From Cunninghamia lanceolata (lineage: Eukaryota; Streptophyta; Pinopsida; Cupressales; Cupressaceae), in NCBI GenBank assembly GCA_027924645.1, contig BSBN01001343.1:930001-994000 (forward strand): a stretch of DNA of 64,000 bases. Reading direction: 5' to 3'. Positions 32,787 to 44,848 of this stretch are shown piece by piece. The notes below the pieces were generated by a model. The model was not told where the DNA came from. It worked only from the letters and a program-made list of their open reading frames with translations, and ran no database searches. A program made the translations under genes and the position numbers. Numbering within the stretch: position 1 is the stretch's first letter; the number at the start of each line of letters is the position of its first letter.

Positions 32787-33890
32787 ATGGCTACCAAAAG
32801 ATTTGGAAATATCTCAAACAATGTTGAACTAGAAGCAACTCTTATTGATCTTGAAAAGTATGAAGTAGAAATCAAGGATCTGAAGGATAACATTCAAGAA
32901 GCTGATGAATGCATTCTAAAGCTAAAAGAACAAGTCAAGAAACTCAAAGAAAAATACAAAGATGTTAGTGAACAATTGATATCAACAAATGAGACCCTAG
33001 ATGATTTGAAAGTGGAAGTTATAGAAAGAGCTAAAGCAGAAGAAGATCTAAATCTGATAGTATAAAGCAAGTTAGAAGAATGTGACAAACTTGAGAAAGA
33101 AGTCATGAGATTGAAATCTTACTTGGAAAAAGATAAGAGTTATGAAGATAAGTTCAAGATGAGTTCTGTAAAACTTGAGGAGTTAATTGCAAGTCAAAAG
33201 AGTTCAGATGACAACCAAGGCTTAGGATTTGAGAAAGGAGAAAGTTCAAAATCAGGTCAAGGAAAATTTTAGTTGAAGTAAACCAAAGGAAACTAGTTCA
33301 AGAATCAAATAAGAAGACCTAGAAGACCTTTGGTCAGATAGCCAAATGCTCAAACATACCCATATTTCAATGGCCATTGTTTTAATTGCAATAAGTTTAG
33401 TCATAAAGCAAATCAGTGTAGGAGTAGAATAAATTAGAATGTTCCATCATTCTTTGGTCAATGTTTCAATTGCAAGAAAATTGGTCATAGGTCAAATGAA
33501 TGTAGAAGTATAGTAAGAAATGGTTCTTACAATGCAAGGAATACTCAATCATTCAATGGAAAGTGTTTTGCATGCAATAGATTTGGACATATGGCTAATC
33601 AATGTAGATCAATTCTAATCAATAGAAGGAATCAAGGACAAAGGAATGTGGTATGCTACAATTGCAATAAGTTTGGACATGTTGCTAGATTCTATAGAAG
33701 CAGGATTGTAAAAGGAGATTATCCTATAAAGGAAAGGAAAATAGAGTAGAGTAATGATAAGGGGAAGGAAAAAGTTGATCTAGCTGAAACTAAGAAAGAA
33801 ATAGGCAAGATCTGGATCAAGAAAGATGTGATTAAAGTCAAGGATGAATCCGCACTAGCATTTGGTCTAGATACTTCCTCCAGGAAGTAA
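32787..33890 (+). pseudogene. Gag remnant of element A with four zinc knuckles
   Basis: The ATG at 32787 opens a frame starting MATKRFGNISNN, followed by a Lys/Glu-rich coiled-coil stretch of about 150 residues. Four CCHC-type knuckles follow at 33378-33419 (CFNCNKFSHKANQC), 33462-33503 (CFNCKKIGHRSNEC), 33564-33605 (CFACNRFGHMANQC) and 33654-33695 (CYNCNKFGHVARF, last Cys changed to Tyr). These would bind RNA for packaging. The usual copia capsid (UBN2) block is absent, so only the C-terminal half of gag is represented. No frameshift is needed, but about seven in-frame stops (first at 33063) break it; most fit Gln to TAG/TAA. The frame ends at 33888-33890. Confidence 0.85.
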
Positions 33891-34310
33891 ATTTGTGAGC
33901 TCTAGCTTAGGGGGAGCTACAATGAAAATCTTAATCCCATAGCTAGATTGTCAATGCTGGAATCTGGCACAAGGATATATTGAAAAGATGCATATGACAG
34001 ATCTTTTGAAAGAAATTCTGGAAGAAAAGGATCTAACACAAAACATTGCGGAGCAATCCAATTAGACTACATTATGCAGAGATATGGTTGACAACTTTTT
34101 AATAGGAGCATTTATGGTGATGAAGTCAAAAATTGAAAAGGGGCTTATTTAATGGAAATCACACTATCAAAGTCTCTAAGGAAAATTGAAGTCAAATTCC
34201 AAGTGACTCAGTGATTTCCAAAGAAAATTAAGACAAGACCAAAGAAAACCCTAATTCAGTGAAAAGAGGTATTTTTTAGATTCAAAACCTTACTGTGAAA
34301 TTATTTAAAA
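33891..34310 (+). other. Spacer between gag and unknown frame of element A
   Basis: Begins with a CTTAGGGGGAGCT purine tract like those near the 3' LTR, then degraded sequence with stops in all plus frames. Pol would be expected here in an autonomous relative; there is no trace of it. Confidence 0.5.
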
Positions 34311-36152
34311 ATGGCAACACCACATGTGATTGATATAACTGAGAGGCCAAGGCCAAAATTCAAGAAACATCCTTTCAATTCAATAGAAGTAGATCAAATA
34401 GGTGCATTTTCTGATATACCATATGGAGTTATGCATGCAGAGGATGTTAGGGCTTATATTCATGTTGCCCTAGAAGAACATGGAAACAACAAACTCACAG
34501 ATTTATTCCTAAATCACTTGTACAGTGAGGATTATGATTTAAAGAATGAATATCAGGCATTGCAAAGAAATTCATTTAGTACATTGATTTCCCAACATTC
34601 GTTGAGGATGAATGGATCCGATATGTTCTGCGTAGATTGCATGATGAATTCACATGGCTATAGAAACCATTCATGATCACTAAGGATGCCATAAGTGTAG
34701 TTATTGGATTAAATTCCACTAGTGCAGTTCTTATATTGAAGGTAGTAAAGAATGATACTATAATGAAAGCCACTGGAGCTAAGTTTGACAAAAGGGCGCT
34801 AACAATCAATGACATTGAAGACCATGCAATAAGATTTGCATCCATGGTTATTGGGTACAAATTTTATTTCTCAAACCAGGAGAATTCAGTCTCTGGTATT
34901 GCAATCTACATAGCATTTGAGATGGTTAAAGATGATGTAGAGTATGATCTTTGTCAACTACTTCATCAATAGTTGATGGAAAATTTAAGGAAGACCAAAG
35001 AGCAAAAATATACATTCAAGTATGGTACGCTGATTATCTATTTGTTCTTCTACTTCATGCAAGAGTTGCTAGGTATGAAGAATCTATTCTGGACAAGTGA
35101 TAAACCTGTTGTAGTTCAAATTAGAAATCATCTTAATAGCATAGGTAGCCATGATGCCCAGAAGACAACCCTATGGGGCTATTTCAAAAACTTTCAGAAG
35201 TTAATGCAAACTAGAGAAAGGATCCCTAGACTAGTTGAAAAGTATAAGGGCACTATCTTCTTTATTATGACAAAAGAGCAATTCTTGATGGAGGCCATTG
35301 AGCCTAGAATAGTATGGCTTATGCCAATGGGCTATGAAGTAGATGGAAGAATACTAGAAAATTATGCCCAACATATGCTAAGCAAACCTAGAGATCCCAA
35401 TGAAGAAAGATTTGGAACTGATGAAAAACTATCTGCAAAAATACATGTTGAGGTGAGAAGACCTGAAATTTCAAGAAAGGCCCAGAAGATGGTAGAAGAT
35501 TATGCTCTACAAAGGGGTTTTACCAAAACACAAATCAAAGAGACAAGAGAAAAGTCACAAGCAAAGAGAGAAGCAAAATAAAGGAAGGAAAGTGAACTAG
35601 TTAAGGCTCCCAAAGAGCCTAAGAGGTAATTAGAAAACCTAACAATAACAAAAAGAAGAACTAGAGGTTCTACTTCCATAGGAATTGCATCTATGTCCTC
35701 CAATCCCTCACCCTCTACAAGTGTGGAAACCCATGCAACTAGCCACAAGAGACAAAAAACCAAAGGTCATAGAATGTATGTTAGTATAGGAGCTGATGAG
35801 GAAGAGACTGAGTCAGATGAAGAAGTGAAGAGAATGAAAACTAAGGCCACCAAAGCCTCTGGGAGCAGGAAAAAGAAATCTTCTGGTAAGAGAAAAGCTA
35901 AGAAAAATCTAGGGCAAGATGAATCTCAGACAAGAGAAACTACTATAAGTCTTGAAGATGTCCTAAAGGCAATAACAATTGATGGAAATTTAAAGCTCAT
36001 ATCCCAACTGTATGATGAGTATAATGATTTGGACAAAAGAATTATTGAGACCATTATTATTAGATATTTGGACATCTACAACAAAGCCCTTACTGAGATA
36101 ATTATTGATCTTCTAGATACCTTGGGCAGTATTATGTCTACAAGAAAAGAAG
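34311..36152 (+). pseudogene. Unknown long reading frame of element A, part 1
   Basis: Starts MATPHVIDITERPRPK and continues for about 610 codons to the insertion point of element B. A +1/-1 frameshift near 34580 links it to DFPTFVEDEWIRYVLRRLHD, and single stops occur near 34663, 34970, 35579 and 35627. Recognisable traits are a globular region with ITKDAISVVIGLNS, RFASMVIGYKFYFSNQENSV and KYGTLIIYLFFYFMQELLG. A Lys/Ser-rich and Glu-rich linker follows (SGSRKKKSSGKRKAKKN), then a helical stretch. No RT, protease, integrase, RNase H or envelope signature is seen. It loosely recalls plant transposon-associated domains of unknown function, but I cannot name one. The next codons resume in frame at 41318 after element B. 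Confidence 0.75.
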
Positions 36153-36686
36153 TGTTAGGGTTAGATGACAGAAGATATCAATTAAATGCAAATAAAGATT
36201 AAACAGAGGAATGGAAATATATAGAAATAATAACAGCAAGAGACAAGTTTTAATGTGGTTCACCCAAACTTAGGCTACATCCAACAAATAGAGAGTCCAA
36301 TATTATTATCTAGTAAATCAAACTGATTACAACCAGCAATCCCTACAACTCAATACTGCTGCAAATGCTACAATACAATATCAATCAGAAACCTTAATCC
36401 TTAGCCATTTTTCTCATGACTTTTGTCGGTTACAAAATAGGTTTTTTTATGTTGGCCAATGAAAAATAACTCCCGACACCTTAATAGAATAATAAAAAAC
36501 TGTGTGAGGTGTGTTGACAGGGAGCACACCAAGGGTGATGCCCCTAGACCTCATCTTGGGGGCGCTATCCCCAAACCCCCACAAGGGGCACTACCCCTTG
36601 ACCGCATAGGAATTTGGGGGCAAACTATACCGATAAAAGTGGGGTAAATTTAACCTCTAAGTCTTATTAGGCTCTATATAACAACA
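36153..36686 (-). repeat. 3' LTR of element B
   Basis: 534 bp; in plus orientation it starts TGTTAGGGTTAGATGACAG and ends ATATAACAACA. Partner of 40780-41312. Contains GGGGCACTACCCC-type palindromic words repeated around 36540-36600. Confidence 0.93.
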
Positions 36687-36689
36687 ATC

Positions 36690-39600
36690 TTCCACTTGGA
36701 GACTGATTAGACTTCACACCATATCATCTCCCACTTGGAGATTGATCATAACACTGCTGACCCTATAGCTCCCACTAGAATTAAGCATCTTGGACTCTAT
36801 TGTTCTATTTTTGTTGTTTTTAGTCTAGAAGACCAACCGAAGCTAAAGAGGAGCTCAACTTCTCCCTTGTCAATGCCTTTGTAAATATATAGGTTGGATT
36901 TTCATCTATATGTATCTTTTCCAGCCGTAATTGTCAATCATCCAACACCAACCAAATAAAGTGATACCTCAACTATATGTGTTTGGTCTTTGAATGCAAG
37001 GCAAAATTCTTTGCAAGCTGTATGACACTCTGGTTGTCCATAAACAAATAACTATTAACCTATTGTTTTCCCAATTCTTCCATGAAAGATTACAGCCATA
37101 TCATCTTCTTGCTTGCCTCTGTTGTAGCTACATATTCTCTCTTTGTGGTGGATAAAGCAACCACCTTTTGCAACCTAGAAATCTAACTCACTACTATCCC
37201 ACCTACAGTAAAGACATAACCTGTAGTACTCCACCTGGTATCAATATCCCTTGCCAAATTTGAGTCTACATAACCTACTAAATTAGTATTAGAGCATCCA
37301 AAACATAAATGTTTATTGGATGTACCTCTCAAATAACTAAGAATCTATTTTACTGCATTCTAATGCTCCAATATGAGATGACTCATATACCTGCTTATGA
37401 CTCCTACAACATGTACAATATCTGGTCTCGTGCATACCATGGCATACATTAAACTTCCTACAACTAAATCATATGGTACCTTGGACATTTTTACTTCCTC
37501 CTCTGGTGTCTTAGGACACATCTCCTTAGTCAATTTCAAATGACTAGGCAAAGGTGTGCTGACAACTTTTGCATTTTCCATATAAAATTACTGCAACACC
37601 TTTTCAACATAATCAATCTAAGATAGAGTCAATTTTTTGTTCTTCTTATCTTTGCAAATTTTTATACCAAGGATTTGTTTTGCTACCCCTAAATCCTTCA
37701 TAGAAAATGATTGTGCTAACTACTATTTTAACTCTCTTATGCGATCCATGTTAGACCCCACTAAAAGCATGTCATCAACATATAAACATAAAATAATGTA
37801 GTTGTCATTATCCAACATCTTAAAATAAACACAATGGTCAGAATTACATCGGCTATAGCCTTGCTCAGCCATAAAACTATCAAATTTCAAGTACCATTGC
37901 CAAGGTGCTTGTTTCAGGCCATACAAACTCTTCTTCAATCTGCACACCAGTTTCTCCTTACTTGTGACCTCAAATCCTTGTGGTTGTTCCAAGTATATCT
38001 CCTCCTCCAAATCACCATGGAGAAAGGTAGTTTTCACATCTAGTTGTTCCAAATGCAAATCTTCAATAGCCACAATACTTAAAATAGTACGAATAGAAGT
38101 CATCTTAACAACCGGAGAAAAAATCTCATCAAAATCAATATCTTTTTTTTGTGCAAATCATTTTACAACTAACCTAGCTTTAAATCTTTTCTTATCTCCA
38201 TCTTCCTCTTTCAGTCGATAAACCCATTTGTTTAGTAAAGTCTTTTTACTTGTAGGCAACTTACATAATTCCCAAGTTTGATTTTTCTAATTTTTTAGCA
38301 AGGAGTCCATTTCTTCTTTAATGGCAAGCCCCCACTGAACCTGTGTATCCACCTACATAGCTTCATCATACCCTTCTGGTTCACCAACATCTATTAACAT
38401 AATAGAATACAAAGAGGGAGAAAACCTTTCAGGAGGTCTACTTAGCCTTGTTGACCATCTAACATTCACTGGAGTTTGTGGTATTTCTTGTTGTTGTTAC
38501 GGAGCATGAGGAACCATTGGAACATCATTATTTGGAGTATTATCCAACACCACATAATCCTTTTCTTTCTTCTCATGTTGCTGCAACTGATCTTTGTACG
38601 ACACCTTCTCATTAAATATAACATCCCTGCTTCTCACAATTTTCTAATTTTGAAATTCCAAAGGCTATAGCCAAATTCATCAATGCCATATCCAACGAAG
38701 GTACATTTTTTTAATTTTGCATCTACCTTGGTTCTATTTTTAGAATCTACATGTGCAAATGCTTCACATCTAAAGGTTTTGAGAAAAGAATAACTCACCT
38801 TCTTACCTGTCCATGCTTCCTCTAGAATACCACAACCCAAAGGAACTGAAGGATCTCTATTAATTAAATATACAATAGTGTTGACAACCTTTATCCACAT
38901 GTTTAAAGGTAGCCCAATGTGCAATCTCATGGTCCTTGCATGCTCCATTATTGTCCTATTCATGTGCTCAGCCACTCTATTTTCCTGTGGAGTCCCTAGA
39001 ACCATTTTCTGCCTATGAATTCCATTAAAGGAACAATAATCCTTAAATTCTTTTCTACAATACTCACCACCATTATCAGATTTGAGACATTTTAATCTTT
39101 TACCCATCTCATTCTCAACCAAGCTTCTCCATTTCTTAAATGTTTCAAATACATCAAATTTCTGCCTAAGGAAATAAATCCATACCTTCCTAGTTGCATC
39201 ATCTATGAATATAACATAATACCGAGATCCACCAAGATAAGATACCTAAGCTGGTCTCGATACATCTGTATGCACAAGTTCCAACTTTTCATCTTTCTTT
39301 TGCTTCCCATCCTTGAGAAAATTGACTCTCTTTTGTTTGCCATACACACAACTTTCACAGAAATCCATATTAATACATTTCACACCTAGTAAACCTTTCT
39401 TAGAATGAAGTACCTTCATACCTTTTTCACTCATATGCCCAAGTCTATTATGCCATAGTGTTGTCTTAGAACCTGCAACAATTGTTTCAGTCTCTTCATG
39501 CAAACTTGCAACAACTGTCCCTGAACCTATTTGTTTTTTCTCTACAACAACTAAAGTAGAAGGAATAATATGATCTGTACAAAGATATAAGGTACCTACT

Positions 39601-40712
39601 TTCATAGCTACTATTAAGGCACCTTTTGAAACCTTCCAATTTTTATCAGTAAATGTAACAATGCAACCTTCTTCAGCTAGCTACCCTACTGAAATTAAAT
39701 TCCTACTAAGCCTTGGAACGTGCATTACCTCTTGTAGTAGCCAATGATTCCCATTCTGCAACTTAATCTTGATTCTTCCCTTTCCAACAATCTGACAGGC
39801 TTCATTAGCTCTCAAATAAACTAGCCCAAAATCCCCTTAGACATAATCAAGAAAATAACTTCTATGGGGCATAGAATGAAATGAGGCCTCTGAATCTAAA
39901 ACCCATGAATCATCGGCATTATCTAGGGAAAGAATCAAAGCATCATCTTCAAATTTATTACTTACCATATTTGCCTCCTTATTGCCTTCTTGTTTGTCTC
40001 CTTCTTTATTCTTTCAAGACCAGCAATATTTCTTCAGATGACTTGGTTTCCCATAGTACCAGCAATCCTTTTGTCCTCTGGATTGGGATCCTTGTCCTTT
40101 GATTTTCTTCATGAGTTCCCATGACCTCCAGAACCTTTTCCTCTCTCCTTTGATCTGCCCCTACTTTCTGCATTCAAAACACTACCTGATGTGGACCCTC
40201 CTAAGCTTTTCCATCACATTTCCCCGCTAAGGATAACACCAACAACATCATCAAATTTTAAAGTGTTTGAACCAGAGACAGAGTTACTTACAACCATTAC
40301 CAAGCTATTCTAGCTTTCTGGCAAAGAACATAAAACCAAGAGAGCCCTCACTTCTTCATCAAATTTCACTTTTACAGAAGTTAACTGATTGACAATCATA
40401 TTAAACTCATTTAAATGATCTGTCATAGATCCACTTTGAATCATTTTTAGATTAAACAAACACTTCATGAGAAATACTTTATTTGAGGCTGAGGGTTTTT
40501 CATACAATTTAGCCAAAGCTTTCATCAGTTTCCAGTACCTTTCTGTCCAAAAGTTCCCAATCCTCATCTATCATTCCTGTCAGTTTCTTGGATACTCCTT
40601 CCAATGGCCTCCATAAATCCTTCTGATAAAGGTAATCCTCCATCTGCATCTTCCATAACTGATAGTTCTACCCATTAAATTTATTGACCTTAAATTTACC
40701 CTCATTCGACAT
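36690..40712 (-). pseudogene. Copia gag-pol of element B, degraded
   Basis: Starts at ATG 40712 (MSNEGKFKVNKFNG, then NYQLWKMQMEDY after a stop). The capsid block has MTDHLNEFNMIVNQLTSVK and ALLVLCSLPES (about 40420-40310). The zinc knuckle is damaged (second Cys to Tyr near 40065). Integrase blocks are LWHNRLGHMSEKGMKVL (near 39460), CESCVYGKQKR, KSDNGGEY (near 39090) and NRVAEHMNRTIMEHA. RT has LDVKTTFLHGDLEEEIYLEQ (near 38040), [12 protein letters not shown] and LYVDDMLLVGS (YVDD near 37780). RNase H has DNQSVIQLAKN and LHSKTKHI near 37030-36960. At least ten stops and frameshifts are present, including Gln to stop in the conserved LISVGQL. It is not functional. Confidence 0.9.
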
Positions 40713-40779
40713 TACTCCCACTCAACTGTGAGACCTTCCTGTAGACGATAATCAAACACAACCTGCTCTGATACCACTT

Positions 40780-41312
40780 GTTAGGGTTAGCTGACATAAG
40801 ATATCAATTAAATGCAAATAAAGATTAAACAGAGGAATGAAAATACATAGAAATAATAATAGTGAGAGACAAGTTTTAACGTGGTTCACCCAAAATCAGG
40901 CTACATCCACCAAACAGAGAGTCCAATATTATTATCCAGTAAATCAAACTGATTACAACTAGCAATCCCTGCAACTCAATACCACTACAAATGCTACAAT
41001 ACAATATCAACTGGAAACCCTAACCCTTAGCCATTTTTATCATGACTTTTATCGATTATAAAATAGGATTTTTTTTATATCAGCCAATGAAAAATAACTC
41101 CTGACACCTTAATAAAATAATAAAAAATCATGTGAGGTGTGCTGACAGGGAGCACGCTAAGGGCACTACCCCTAGACCCCGCAAGGGGCACTACCCCCAA
41201 ACCCCCACAAGGGGCATTGCCCCTTGACCCCGTAGGAATTTGGGGGGAAACCACGCCAATAAAAGTGGGGTAAATTTAACCTCTGAGTCTAATTAGGCTC
41301 CATATAACAACA
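40780..41312 (-). repeat. 5' LTR of element B
   Basis: 533 bp; in plus orientation it starts TGTTAGGGTTAGCTGACAT and ends ATATAACAACA. Transcription of B would begin in this copy. It carries three CCCGCAAGGGGCACTACCCC-like repeats near 41160-41225. Confidence 0.93.
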
Positions 41313-41317
41313 AGAAG

Positions 41318-42178
41318 AAGCTATGGCAAAAGACATTGAACTTCGTGAGCATACACTAATAAAGTTATGTCCAAAAATCTCTCTTGAAGACAAAACAAAA
41401 ATCTCCAAAGCACTTAGCAAGGAGTTCAAAACAAAGAAAATGATGAATACTCTCATGTCAGATGACATTGAGAAAGTAGTAAAGGAGACCGAGGAAATCA
41501 CTTTAAGAGTACTAAAGGAATTTCATCTTCCAACAATATACGACAATGATGAAACAACTGTTGGAGATGATACATCTATTCTAGAAGTGAGTTTGAACAA
41601 GGGTTAGATGACAAAGTGGTCAAAGAGAAGGAAGCACCTGCTATAGTTATTGAGACTAGTCTCCCTCTGGAACATCGAATAGGTGACAAGACAAGAATGG
41701 AGAAGACTAAGAAGATAGATAAGGTCAATGATCATGAAGAGAAATAGGATAAGGAAATCCCTGCACTGGAACAAAAGGATGGTGCAAATGAAGCTATGGA
41801 TTTAGATCCTTCGGAACTAAACCAAGAAGAAGAAGTCTCTGGTATAGCAAGAGACACTGCGGAGTTAGTCAAAGAATTTTTGAAAAAAGAGAAACAATTC
41901 TTTGATGAGCCAAAATTTTGCAAGGACTAATAAACTTGGACTTAATGTCCCCAGTACAAAAATTTAAACTGGTATCAATTATGCAAGCAAAGGCACAAGA
42001 AGAAATTTTGAAGTCTCACATATAGGATAGTGAACTGATTGGTGAGGTATCCAACATTTTGGAGAAGCTGATGCCATCATATCAGAAGGACGCCTCTTTG
42101 TTTTCAATAAATCAACTAAGAGGATTCATAAATTTTGTGAGCATTTTGAATCTTTTGAGAAATCCACTAAGACAAAAG
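41318..42178 (+). pseudogene. Unknown long reading frame of element A, part 2
   Basis: Continues part 1 in frame when element B and one AGAAG copy are ignored: AMAKDIELREHTLIKLCPK, then ALSKEFKTKK and EITLRVLKEFHLPTIYDND. A frameshift near 41590 leads into an acidic region (ETSLPLEHRIGDKTRMEKT, LNQEEEVSGIARDTAELVKE). Another near 41925 leads to LINLDLMSPVQKFKLVSIMQ and SNILEKLMPSYQKDASLFSI, and a last one near 42130 to KFCEHFESFEKSTKTK, where element C interrupts. The sequence is predicted mostly helical and highly charged. The function is unknown. Confidence 0.7.
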
Positions 42179-43548
42179 TGTTGACAAGTAGGATTACACC
42201 CATTATGCAAAGCTGTGAAGCTCAGCAATCCTATGTAACATGGGATCAAACTCATGCTATGGGTGACCTATGGTGAGCTTGAACCTCCAGATTATGGGTT
42301 GGTTCCCTTATAATCTTCAATGGATTTAGAACTTTGATATGAAAAGGGTTGAAAGCATCTCCTAAAAGGACTAAAACTGTAATCTAAAGTGTGGTGATGC
42401 ACCTAATTTTGATGGAAAACTGCAAATCTAACTCACAATAGATCTCAGAAAATCTATCCACACAATCCACTTTTGGAAATATGATCATAAAATGATTCTA
42501 AGGGAGGCTGGAAATAACTTTCTTTTTCAAGGAAAATAGGGTTCTCACAACATGAAAGAAAATTATTCCAATTGCACAACCTAAGACCTATGATTTCAAT
42601 GCTTTCTAATACATGCAGTTATAAACGAGACAATGATTTTAAATATTTTGATGTTTAAACACAATAAAATCTCATCAAATCATTCACAAAAGCAACATTA
42701 ATGAAAATGAAGACACTTGATTTAGTTGAAAAATAAAGGAACAATTGCATAAAAAGACAAAGAATAAACCTATAACCTGTTGTAATCTCTATAAATCTCC
42801 AAAATATGAGTTACAAAACTTTCCTCTCTCTCAAAGTGTAAAGAGTAAAAAAGGCAAGAACTTGAGAAACCTAAGTTTTTATTACAACATATAATATGCT
42901 CTCCCCAAGAGACCTAGAAAGGTCAACTTCAGTCAACTACCTCTAAAAATAAGCTCTCAAAACTGATCCACAAGTAAGCAAGAAAATCTCTAAAAATAAG
43001 GGCTATAACTATTCCCAAATCAAGCTAAATAGCTCCAAACTACTCTGCTCTATAAGTTTGACGAAAAGGCAGACCAAACTCTCCAATTTTGACCAAAAAA
43101 CCATGCAAATAGCTCTAAAAGACTTTAGTTAACTCCATCCTCCAAATTTGCATGATTTTGGGATATGTGAGCAATAATAAAGTAATTTTAGGATAATTAC
43201 TTTACAAAGAGTTACAATTCATCTTATCTTCTTGATTTTACAACTTCTGACAAAGCAATAAAGTATTTTATAATTATATTACTTTATTATTTGTTTACAT
43301 TATTTAGTTGTAAAGTCATGCAAATTTGAATGGATTTGTCTTTTAAAAAGATTAAAAACAAAACAACTCCTTATCTCTCCCTTTGGATTTTCATGATTAT
43401 ACTAATGCATAAATGATGATGCCAAAATAAATCAATCCTTTATGCATGCAAAAGATAAAGAATATATCCTCTTTCACTTCCTTATGTCTCCCATGCAAAA
43501 AACATAGTACATCATGCAAAACACCTTCTAGCTCCCTTGCATACCTTA

Positions 43549-44791
43549 TGTTGCAAGTATGAGCTTAACTAGTGTTGTCATTTATGTCAACATACTCTGA
43601 TTGCATTAATGATAAGGATTGGATGAGCTGAGTGCTGAGGATATTGAGAAAACTAGTCTCAATCAGGAACAGTGAATAACAGTGATGACAGTAAGGTAAA
43701 AGTCCAAGATAGGATGAGGATCAGAGGATGCAGTTTAAAGGGTTTGTAGATATATGTCTTAAGATCATCCAGTAGAGCTTTCAGAGGTCCACATGAAGAT
43801 CTAAAGAATTTGTGGCCTCTCAAGTAAAACTAGCTCTGGTAGGTGTTCAGAGGTGACAGAGTGTTACAGACAGGTCTGGTGATATCTAGAAATACATTGT
43901 CCTATTCTGCAGATTTGAGGGAGTGTTGAGGAAGTCTTTGTGAAGTGTCAACTCGATTAGTGCATGGTTTGAAGGTCTGTAAGCATCTATTCCTTTGTGA
44001 CAGTGATGACAGACTGTGTTCTTAAGGTTCCAGATGAAGGAGAGAAGGATTTCAGTATGCAGATGAAGTGTGGATGTTCTTGGTGATTTAGGCAAGCTTG
44101 TGGAGGTCCTTGGATCATGTCTAGTTCATGTTGGTGGTCCGCATTGGAGTTGGAGCTCGCAATTGAAGAATAACTTCTAGATGATGGGGTTCTTGAAACT
44201 GGCCAACCGGATGAGTTACACATCCTGCGGATGTTCTTGTTGATGTTTTCTAACTTAGATGATCATTCCTAAGTCAATGTCTTGTATAAATAAGGTATTG
44301 TAAAGTCATTTCAAAGTGTGTCTGGAGAAGATGAGAGTGTGGTAGCAAGGAGAAGAGCGAAAGGTAGAGCAGAAGTTTTGGGCTTAAATGGAACTGATTC
44401 AAGCATGGTGAAGATGCTATTTTCCAGTTCAAGTAGGTGATACTTATTTTGTAGATAGTGTGTCTCTTGTAGGCAGTGAGCCTCTTGTGACCAGTGTGCT
44501 CTTGTAGTGAGCCCTAATTGGCATGTGCCATTTTATTCTTTCTATTATTCTAACAGAGAATACAATCTTGGGTTAATCACCCTGTGGTTTTTCCCTTAAC
44601 CGGGTTTTCCATGTCAAAATCTTGGTGTCTCATGTGTTAATGTGTTTCTGCTTTTGATTTATTGCATTGTGTTTCCATGATTGATTTATTATTATGCTGT
44701 TGAATTATAAAGTGGAGTTAAGTGTTTAATTGGAAGAAAATTTTGTAAACTGATTCACCCCCCCTCTCAGCTGTCTGCCCTAAATCTAACA
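43549..44791 (+). repeat. 5' LTR of element D
   Basis: 1243 bp, starts TGTTGCAAGTATGAGC and ends CTAAATCTAACA. Contains TATAAATAA at 44285-44293 and a GATTCACCCCCCC tract near its end, also present at the end of the element A LTR. Confidence 0.95.
44285..44293 (+). promoter_or_regulatory. Candidate TATA box of element D
   Basis: TATAAATAA in the 5' LTR, preceded by GTCTTG and conserved in the 3' LTR. A suitable LTR promoter position; not tested. Confidence 0.5.
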
Positions 44792-44793
44792 AT

Positions 44794-44806
44794 TAGTATC
44801 AGAGCC
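44794..44806 (+). other. Primer binding site of element D, mutated
   Basis: TAGTATCAGAGCC two bases after the 5' LTR. The canonical iMet-complementary TGGTATCAGAGCC has its second base changed from G to A. Confidence 0.8.
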
Positions 44807-44848
44807 AAGTTCCTCTAAAAGGCGCTTAACCACTTGAGGAGATCTAGG

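Larger units (their letters stand above)
36153..41312 (-). mobile_element. Ty1/copia retrotransposon B (Tnt1-like), nested in A
   Basis: Two LTRs (36153-36686 and 40780-41312), target duplication AGAAG (36148-36152 and 41313-41317), and minus orientation. The iMet primer site TGGTATCAGAGC lies at 40777-40766. Twin purine tracts (CCAAGTGGGAGAT, CCAAGTGGAAGAT) precede the 3' LTR. The coding order is gag, protease, integrase, RT, RNase H, as in copia. It interrupts the unknown frame of element A precisely. The LTRs differ by about 8% over the first 150 bp by eye. Confidence 0.95.

Noticed and set aside
32900..33110. Ser-rich minus-strand frame opposite the gag of element A
   Set aside because: Mirror of a Lys/Glu coiled-coil coding region; no support of its own.
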